Origin: Candidatus Puniceispirillum sp.
GTDB taxonomy: Bacteria; Pseudomonadota; Alphaproteobacteria; Puniceispirillales; Puniceispirillaceae
NCBI GenBank assembly: GCA_016778825.1
Contig: JADHOU010000033.1
Coordinates: 1 to 10,338, forward strand
DNA length: 10,338 nucleotides
Direction: 5' to 3'
The notes below the pieces were generated by a model, which ran no database searches, was not told the origin of the DNA, and worked only from the letters and a program-made list of their open reading frames with translations. The position numbers were made by a program, and so were the translations under genes. Position 1 is the stretch's first letter. Each line of letters starts with the position of its first letter. Positions 5,643 through 10,338 of the stretch are shown one piece after another.

Positions 5643-6499
5643 GCGGTTTGTTTTACGGTTGCCTCGGCCAGCAGTGCTAGCTTGCAAAACGCTTCGATAT
5701 CAATCTCTTGCGGTCGTTTTTCAGGATCAATGCCAGCCGCATTTAACAGCGCTTCACCGCCAATTTTTTTCAGCGAGCTTCGCAGCATCTTGCGTCGCTG
5801 ACCAAAGGCTATGCGGGTGATATCTTCAAGCGCTTTTTGGCTGCAGGGATAGCGTGGCGCGTGCAGTGGGACGATCTGTACAATCGATGAGGTAATTTTT
5901 GGCGCTGGCACAAAGGCCGATGCTGGCACGTCAAACAAGATCTCCCTATCGGCAAGCCAGCCGGTTAAAACGCTAAGCCGTCCATAGGCGGTGTCGCCGG
6001 GCTTGGCGGTGATGCGTTCGGCCACTTCTCGCTGAAACATCAAGGTCATTGACGCAAAGGCATTGGCATGACCAAGCCAGCTTATCAGCAATGTTGTGGC
6101 GATATTATATGGCAAATTGGCAATGATTCGCCGTGGCGCGTTGCCCATCTCCCAGATAGCACTCGTCATGGCATCGGCTTCGATCAGGCTGAGGTGTGAA
6201 CCGGCGGCGCTGGTCAATCCGGCAAGAACATCGGCGGCGCGGCGATCTTTTTCAATGGCGATCACATGATTGGCACCTTCAAGAAGAAGGGCGCGGGTTA
6301 ATCCCCCGGGACCCGGGCCAATCTCGATCGTTGTTCCCGATAAAGTGCCAGCTGATCGCGCAATTCTGCGGGTCAGATTCAGGTCAAACAAGAAATTCTG
6401 CCCAAGCGATTTGCGCGCGCGCATGTCCATTGAGTCGACAAGCTGGCGCAAGGGCTGTAAAGCCTCGATCCGCTCGATCATCTGTTGCTTATCAGTCAT
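5639..6499 (-). CDS. rsmA: 16S rRNA (adenine1518-N6/adenine1519-N6)-dimethyltransferase RsmA
   Basis: RsmA (KsgA) uses S-adenosylmethionine to dimethylate two adjacent adenines in the terminal helix of 16S rRNA, a late quality check in 30S assembly; loss gives kasugamycin resistance. The 286-residue protein has ARKSLGQNFL (28-37), the SAM-binding EIGPGPGGLTRA (59-70), the acidic EKD at 83-85, the catalytic NLPYN (128-132) and the C-terminal FGQRRKMLRSSL (232-243). About 25 residues precede the core, as usual in alphaproteobacteria. The ATG at 6499-6497 is immediately preceded in frame by TAG, so no longer start exists. There is no recognisable ribosome-binding site, and 57 bases separate it from pdxA. 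It is the last gene of the minus-strand run. Confidence 0.96.
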   Translation of the reverse strand: MTDKQQMIERIEALQPLRQLVDSMDMRARKSLGQNFLFDLNLTRRIARSAGTLSGTTIEIGPGPGGLTRALLLEGANHVIAIEKDRRAADVLAGLTSAAGSHLSLIEADAMTSAIWEMGNAPRRIIANLPYNIATTLLISWLGHANAFASMTLMFQREVAERITAKPGDTAYGRLSVLTGWLADREILFDVPASAFVPAPKITSSIVQIVPLHAPRYPCSQKALEDITRIAFGQRRKMLRSSLKKIGGEALLNAAGIDPEKRPQEIDIEAFCKLALLAEATVKQTA

Positions 6500-6556
6500 C
6501 TATACCAATCATTGACCCATTTATCGGGAACATCTTGTGGCGGGGGCAATTGGGCA

Positions 6557-7558
6557 TTAATCCGCCTTCTGGTTTTGGCGGTTATCCGCAAAATTGCGTG
6601 CCATTTTGATTGCCGCGATCAGGCTGTCAGCACGGGCAATGCCGCGGCCGGCAATATCGAGTCCGGTGCCATGATCTGGCGATGTTCGGATGAAATCAAG
6701 GCCAAGTGTCACATTAACCCCACCAAAAAAATCTATTGTTTTCAGTGGAATAAGAACTTGATCATGATACATGCCCAAAACAGCATCATAGGTTTTGCGC
6801 GCCTCACTGTGAAATAAAGTATCGGCTGGATGCGGCCCGGTCACATTGATTCCCTTGGCTTGAAGCTTGGTAATCGCTGGTAGGATAATTTGGGTGTCTT
6901 CATCCCCCATATTGCCGTTTTCACCAGCATGCGGGTTGAGGCCGCAAACCGCAATATGCGGATTATCAATGCCAAAATTTGCCTTTAGACAGGTATGAAG
7001 AAGCTGGCATTTTTCAATGATCATCGCTGTTGAAATGGCAGCGGGAACCTTGTTCAGGGCGATATGGATGGTCGCAGGCACAACCCGCAATTCATCACAA
7101 GCAAGCATCATAAGCGGCGCGCCAGCAACAGGTTTTGATAGGCTGGCAAGAAATTCAGTATGGCCAGGATAGGCAAAGCCGGCATCATAAAGGCTTGATT
7201 TTTGTATGGGGTTGGTCACGATCCCGGCGGCGGTTCCTGATTGGCTCCAAATCGTGGCTTGCCGGATGGCGTCGATCACTTGCGGCGCATTAGCCGGATC
7301 TGGTGCGCCAGCAACCGGTGCTGTTTTCCATGAAATGGGAATGAGTTGCAGGTCTTGGCTGCTGCCGTCAAAAGACGCTGGATTGTCAATTTCCCGAATC
7401 TTGGCGGTGATGCCAAGTGACACTGCCATTTGCGCGATTTGCGCCGGCTGCTCAATCAGACAAATATCGTTCATCCCGCTTTGCCATGCTTTTAGCGCAA
7501 TTTCAGACCCGATACCTGCAGGTTCGCCAGGGGTGATAAGCAAAGGGCGGTTTGTCAT
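6557..7558 (-). CDS. pdxA: 4-hydroxythreonine-4-phosphate dehydrogenase PdxA
   Basis: PdxA oxidises 4-phosphohydroxy-L-threonine with NAD(P)+ to a product that decarboxylates to 3-amino-2-oxopropyl phosphate, which PdxJ joins with deoxyxylulose 5-phosphate to make pyridoxine phosphate. The 333-residue product is of normal length. It starts with ITPGEPAGIGSEI (8-20), and the three metal-binding His residues fit the family spacing: His165 in TIHIALNKVP, His210 in GLNPHAGENG and His265 in GMYHDQVLIP. Also visible are GHTEFL (132-137), GPHPADTLF and TSPDHGTGLDIAG near the C-terminus. The frame extends upstream over the end of surA, but that extension is unrelated to PdxA; the ATG at 7558-7556 gives the family N-terminus. 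It is four bases after the surA stop with no clear ribosome-binding site, which suggests re-initiation. Confidence 0.97.
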   Translation of the reverse strand: MTNRPLLITPGEPAGIGSEIALKAWQSGMNDICLIEQPAQIAQMAVSLGITAKIREIDNPASFDGSSQDLQLIPISWKTAPVAGAPDPANAPQVIDAIRQATIWSQSGTAAGIVTNPIQKSSLYDAGFAYPGHTEFLASLSKPVAGAPLMMLACDELRVVPATIHIALNKVPAAISTAMIIEKCQLLHTCLKANFGIDNPHIAVCGLNPHAGENGNMGDEDTQIILPAITKLQAKGINVTGPHPADTLFHSEARKTYDAVLGMYHDQVLIPLKTIDFFGGVNVTLGLDFIRTSPDHGTGLDIAGRGIARADSLIAAIKMARNFADNRQNQKAD

Positions 7559-7562
7559 CGGA

Positions 7563-8837
7563 TTATAAATTGGTTTCAATAATCGCTGAACGGCGCAGCT
7601 GCAGCAGATAGCGTTCGGAAAGCGATCCGAAAATCTTGTCAAATTCAACCCGCAATAACTCGTCACGCGACGGCAGGGTGATTTTTGGCGATATGCGATC
7701 GCACAGCATGAAAACACTAATGCCTTCGGTAAATGACAAAGGCTTGCTTGGAACGCTGGCTTTCAGTTCATTGACCAAAGCTTGTAAGGGGCGGTTGAAA
7801 GAGCCAAGGCTAATATTCTTGATCAAGCCTTGAATGCCTGAACCATAGTCTTGATTCAGCGCCACAAGACCGTCACAGCTATTGATCGATGCGGTGTCAC
7901 GCTCAAGCTTTGCTGCGGCTTCCAGCTTGTCAGCATTGCTGGCATCCTTTGACAGCGGATAAACCGCCCGTGCAAGGGTGATGATATCCTGACTTGGATC
8001 GGCAACGCCGTCCTGACGGCTGCCTTCGTTGCGAATTAAAATAATCATCCCATCACGTTGAAGCGGCGTGCTGACCGCGCCAATCTTGGTCATTTTTACC
8101 TGCTCTTGAATATGATCAGGCAATTGATCAAGCATAACCCAACCAAGCTGGCCGCCATTTGTGGCGGTTCCTGATGCAGAATATTGTTTGGCAATGGCGT
8201 TGAAGTTAGCGCCGTTATTCACCGCTTTGATAATTTCATTGGCCAGAAAAAGGGTGCGGTCAAGCGGGCGATTTGGTTCGGGAAGAAGAATGATTTCGCT
8301 TAGCTTGACTTGTGGTTGTCTTGCGTTGGCTTCGATGCGGGCAAGCACCTTGTCTACAATTGTGTCTAATTCAGCAAATTTGGTTTGAAATTTGAACCGA
8401 ATAAATTCGCCCCACACGATATCGGTGATGAATTTTTGCTGGATATTACTGCTATCAACACCTTGTTCGCGCAGCCTTTGTGACCCTGTTTTGCCATTTG
8501 CCGCAAAATTTTCATCAACCAGCTTGTGGGCGGTTTCACGGCTTCTTTGGGTAAGGGTCGGGTCAAGCGCAGCGGCGGCATCCAGTTTCAAGATTTCGTC
8601 AATCAGCATCTGGGTTGCATCTTGTTTAATCTGGGCACGGTTTTGTGCAGTATCTTCCAGATTCGTGACCATGTGCAAAAAGGCGGCGCGCTGGTCAACC
8701 TGGTAATTGGTAACGGCTTTGCCATTTACCTTGGCAACAATTTCAAGCGCGGCATTGGTCTGCGATAGGCCAGTACCCAGCATAAATAGTAAGGAAAAGG
8801 CAGACAACAGGCTTGTTTTTTTCAGCATCGCAATCAT
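7563..8837 (-). CDS. surA: Periplasmic chaperone / parvulin-type peptidyl-prolyl isomerase SurA
   Basis: SurA escorts unfolded outer-membrane proteins across the periplasm to the BAM complex. The 424-residue protein (E. coli 428) begins with a signal peptide: MLKK, a hydrophobic stretch to about residue 25 and a likely cut near SQTNA/ALE (about residue 29). The N-terminal chaperone domain covers about 30-160 (VNGKAVTNYQVDQRAAFL). A parvulin domain covers about 177-270, with KLSEIILLP, AIAKQYSASGTATNGGQLGW and the closing strand MIILIRNEG. A second parvulin-like region (about 285-383) is degenerate, and a C-terminal helix (RDELLRVEFDKIF to LQLRRSAIIE) packs with the first domain in the family. 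Cys321 and Cys379 may pair in the periplasm. The ribosome-binding site at ATG 8837 is weak. The context lptF-lptG-surA-pdxA-rsmA supports the call. Confidence 0.94.
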   Translation of the reverse strand: MIAMLKKTSLLSAFSLLFMLGTGLSQTNAALEIVAKVNGKAVTNYQVDQRAAFLHMVTNLEDTAQNRAQIKQDATQMLIDEILKLDAAAALDPTLTQRSRETAHKLVDENFAANGKTGSQRLREQGVDSSNIQQKFITDIVWGEFIRFKFQTKFAELDTIVDKVLARIEANARQPQVKLSEIILLPEPNRPLDRTLFLANEIIKAVNNGANFNAIAKQYSASGTATNGGQLGWVMLDQLPDHIQEQVKMTKIGAVSTPLQRDGMIILIRNEGSRQDGVADPSQDIITLARAVYPLSKDASNADKLEAAAKLERDTASINSCDGLVALNQDYGSGIQGLIKNISLGSFNRPLQALVNELKASVPSKPLSFTEGISVFMLCDRISPKITLPSRDELLRVEFDKIFGSLSERYLLQLRRSAIIETNL

Positions 8838-8915
8838 GGTTTCTTATTTGTCCAAGACGTTACAGATGGGGGGTGGCGTCGCCCGCCGTATCACTTCAAT
8901 ATTTATCACTATAAA
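8838..8915 (-). other. Gap between lptG and surA (no lptD)
   Basis: Only 78 bases separate the lptG stop from surA, although alphaproteobacteria commonly carry lptD here. On the minus strand the gap contains TTATAGTGATAAA (8914-8902) and then ATTGAAGTGATACGG, a possible weak promoter for surA. No open frame and no strong terminator are visible; the GGCG/CGCC pairs at 8886-8874 make only a four-pair stem. Confidence 0.6.
8902..8914 (-). repeat. 13-base sequence shared with the acpP upstream region (copy 2)
   Basis: TTATAGTGATAAA on the minus strand, just after the lptG stop, is identical to 2266-2278 upstream of acpP. In both places it follows a stop codon and precedes the next gene in the same direction. 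See copy 1 for the possible meanings. Confidence 0.4.
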
Positions 8916-10022
8916 TCAGCTTTCATCGGTTCGGGCAAGGATAATGGCACCAACCAAAGAGATGGCAATTGCTGGTGTCCAGGCGGCAACCGACATTGGC
9001 ACTTGCAAGGATGATCCCAAAATTTGCATGAAATAGCTAAAGATGAAAATCACAATTGCCAGAAACGTGCCACGCAGAAACAAGCGGCTTCGCCGACTGC
9101 GCGAAACATTGATTAAGGTCACGCGCGCTGCAAGCATCGCAATGCCAATCATCAATAGCGGCACTGATAATGTTTTATAAAGGTGAAACCGATATTCGCT
9201 TGCCGGAATCCCCGCCCGTTCAAGCGCGTCGATAAAGCCCGGTAACAGATAGACCGAAATTGATTGGGGGCGAAGGCCGGATTGTCGCAGATCAAGTGCA
9301 TCAAGTTGGGTTGGCAAAAGCAAATTACCAAGATTGGTCTTTTGCCCATCTGTCTGCCATCGTGATGCGCGATCCAGCATCCAGCCTTTATCGGTCAATT
9401 GCATGCTGCTGGCTTTGTAAAGCGCTTTCACGTGGATATTGTCATGGTAGAGGTAAATGACCGGATTAATAATGCTTGCCGTTTCGGCGTTTAAGGCGTC
9501 ACCGCGGATAATCAATTTTCCGCTTTCCAGCGTGTCGCGAAGCCATATCCCACTGGTTGAGACCGAAAAATTACTATCTGACCGACCAAAAATTTCGGCC
9601 ATTTGCGCCTCATAGCGTTTCGATGTAACTGCCCCGATGGGATTGATGACGGTGACAAGAAGCATGCCGATGATAAAGGCGGAAAATAGCGCTGGCCCCA
9701 AAGCGGCCCAGATCGATTGACCGAAACCACGAACCGCAACAAATTCATTACTGCGGTTCCAAGATGAAAAACACAGCATCGCCCCTGCCAACATGGCGAA
9801 GGGCAGGATCATTTCAATGACCGCTGGCAAGTTTAACAGTGCCATTTTGAGGAAATTAATATTGGGCGGGGAAGATGTTAAAACGCTCACGCGGCGGACC
9901 AGTTCAACCGTCTGAATCAGGCTGATAATCGAGGCGAGGCTAAGCAGGCAAAGCGTGATCCAGCCGACAAAACGCAAGGCGAAATAGCGAAACAGGGTTT
10001 CAAATGGCGCAAATTGGCTCAT
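8916..10022 (-). CDS. lptG: LPS export ABC transporter permease LptG
   Basis: LptG pairs with LptF and two LptB ATPases in the inner membrane to pull lipopolysaccharide out of the bilayer and push it along the LptC-LptA bridge. The 368-residue protein has the family layout: three membrane helices (about 15-37, 60-85 and 105-128), a periplasmic beta-jellyroll domain (about 130-280) and three more helices (about 283-301, 315-336 and 344-363). The cytoplasmic SSWNRSNEFVAVRGFG after the second helix is the coupling region that touches LptB. SGIWLRD (157-163) in the jellyroll is typical of LptG rather than LptF. The start overlaps the lptF stop as ATGA, with GAGG seven bases upstream. Confidence 0.95.
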   Translation of the reverse strand: MSQFAPFETLFRYFALRFVGWITLCLLSLASIISLIQTVELVRRVSVLTSSPPNINFLKMALLNLPAVIEMILPFAMLAGAMLCFSSWNRSNEFVAVRGFGQSIWAALGPALFSAFIIGMLLVTVINPIGAVTSKRYEAQMAEIFGRSDSNFSVSTSGIWLRDTLESGKLIIRGDALNAETASIINPVIYLYHDNIHVKALYKASSMQLTDKGWMLDRASRWQTDGQKTNLGNLLLPTQLDALDLRQSGLRPQSISVYLLPGFIDALERAGIPASEYRFHLYKTLSVPLLMIGIAMLAARVTLINVSRSRRSRLFLRGTFLAIVIFIFSYFMQILGSSLQVPMSVAAWTPAIAISLVGAIILARTDES

Positions 10023-10338
10023 GTCAGCGCCTCTTTTTGCGCTGTTGTATCGATCATTTCACGCGGTTGGCGAAGCAGCCAAAATGCGATGATGATCGGC
10101 GCTAACACGCTGAGATGGATAAGAGGCCAAAGATTGGCATTATTTGTTACCCAGCCGCGTGATACCACCACGGCGATAATGACGAGAACACAAGCGCCGA
10201 TATTCAGACTTGCCCGCCTTGTCCATAAATCGCGTCTGATCTGACCGCGTAAAATAATGGCGGCTGACAATAGGGCTAGGCCCAGCCCTAGCCACGGCGA
10301 TGCAATGCGGTAATGGCCTTCGGCATGCCGATGAAGAT
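10019..10338 (-). CDS. lptF: LPS export ABC transporter permease LptF, C-terminal part (cut by window edge)
   Basis: This is the last third of the second transmembrane partner of the LptB2FG exporter. The frame is open from the window edge (10338) to TGA at 10021-10019, about 105 codons; the whole gene should be near 360-400. The visible start, HRHAEGHYRIASPWLGL, matches the segment that leads from the jellyroll into the fourth membrane helix in LptF. Two further hydrophobic helices follow (LNIGACVLVIIAVVVS and LSVLAPIIIAFWLLR), then a short polar tail ending KEALT. It overlaps lptG by four bases. The LptF identity rests on this C-terminal pattern and on lptG being next to it; a swap of the F and G labels is the only realistic alternative. 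Confidence 0.88.
   Translation of the reverse strand, partial: LHRHAEGHYRIASPWLGLGLALLSAAIILRGQIRRDLWTRRASLNIGACVLVIIAVVVSRGWVTNNANLWPLIHLSVLAPIIIAFWLLRQPREMIDTTAQKEALT

Noticed and set aside
7559..7717. A 53-codon N-terminal extension of PdxA overlapping the end of surA.
   Set aside because: The extension is Cys-rich and Arg-rich with no similarity to PdxA; it is the shadow of surA in another frame. The family N-terminus starts at 7558.
10271..10293. Two overlapping inverted repeats (TAGGGCT/AGCCCTA and GGCTAGG/CCTAGCC).
   Set aside because: They lie inside the lptF coding sequence and follow from alternating Leu and Gly codons of a membrane helix; no reason to see a regulatory site.
1..10338. 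A new defence, mobile or biosynthetic system.
   Set aside because: All coding space is taken by recognisable core genes in conserved order; no transposase, integrase, repeat array, effector or unknown long gene is present.

Overview
The window is a compact block of housekeeping genes from the chromosome of an alphaproteobacterium. The indicators are the gene order (rpsF facing away from fabD; fabD-fabG-acpP-fabF-mltG-gmk running into rsmA-pdxA-surA-lptG-lptF on the other strand), S6, Gmk and RsmA sequences that look alphaproteobacterial, and short intergenic gaps. Base composition is moderate (near half G+C by eye, not counted), which fits a marine lineage such as SAR116 better than a GC-rich soil or photosynthetic alphaproteobacterium. 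That last placement is inference and was not tested.

Layout. (1) 1-157, minus: the first half of rpsF (ribosomal protein S6), cut by the window edge. (2) 158-498: a divergent intergenic region with two hairpins in the rpsF leader and a possible rpsF promoter. (3) 499-5642, plus: fabD, fabG, acpP, fabF, mltG and gmk. Fatty-acid elongation genes are followed by a peptidoglycan transglycosylase and guanylate kinase. The last three overlap by 1-4 bases; the fab genes are separated by 59-130 base gaps, each holding a clear inverted repeat. (4) 5639-10338, minus: lptF (3' part), lptG, surA, pdxA and rsmA, written in transcription order. Genes for LPS export and outer-membrane protein folding are followed by vitamin B6 synthesis and 16S rRNA dimethylation. 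The two runs converge with overlapping stop codons at 5639-5642.

Functional links: FabD loads malonyl groups onto AcpP, FabF condenses, and FabG reduces the resulting 3-ketoacyl-ACP. The acyl chains feed phospholipid and lipid A, which LptF/LptG (with LptB, not seen here) extract for export. SurA chaperones outer-membrane proteins. MltG sets glycan strand length. RpsF and RsmA act on the small ribosomal subunit.

I see no mobile element, CRISPR array, toxin-antitoxin pair, phage gene or new multi-gene system. The points worth a second look are regulatory and architectural: a structured rpsF leader, a TTG start for fabF behind the very strong acpP ribosome-binding site, a 13-base sequence shared by the regions upstream of acpP and surA, and the absence of yicC and lptD from places where related bacteria usually carry them.
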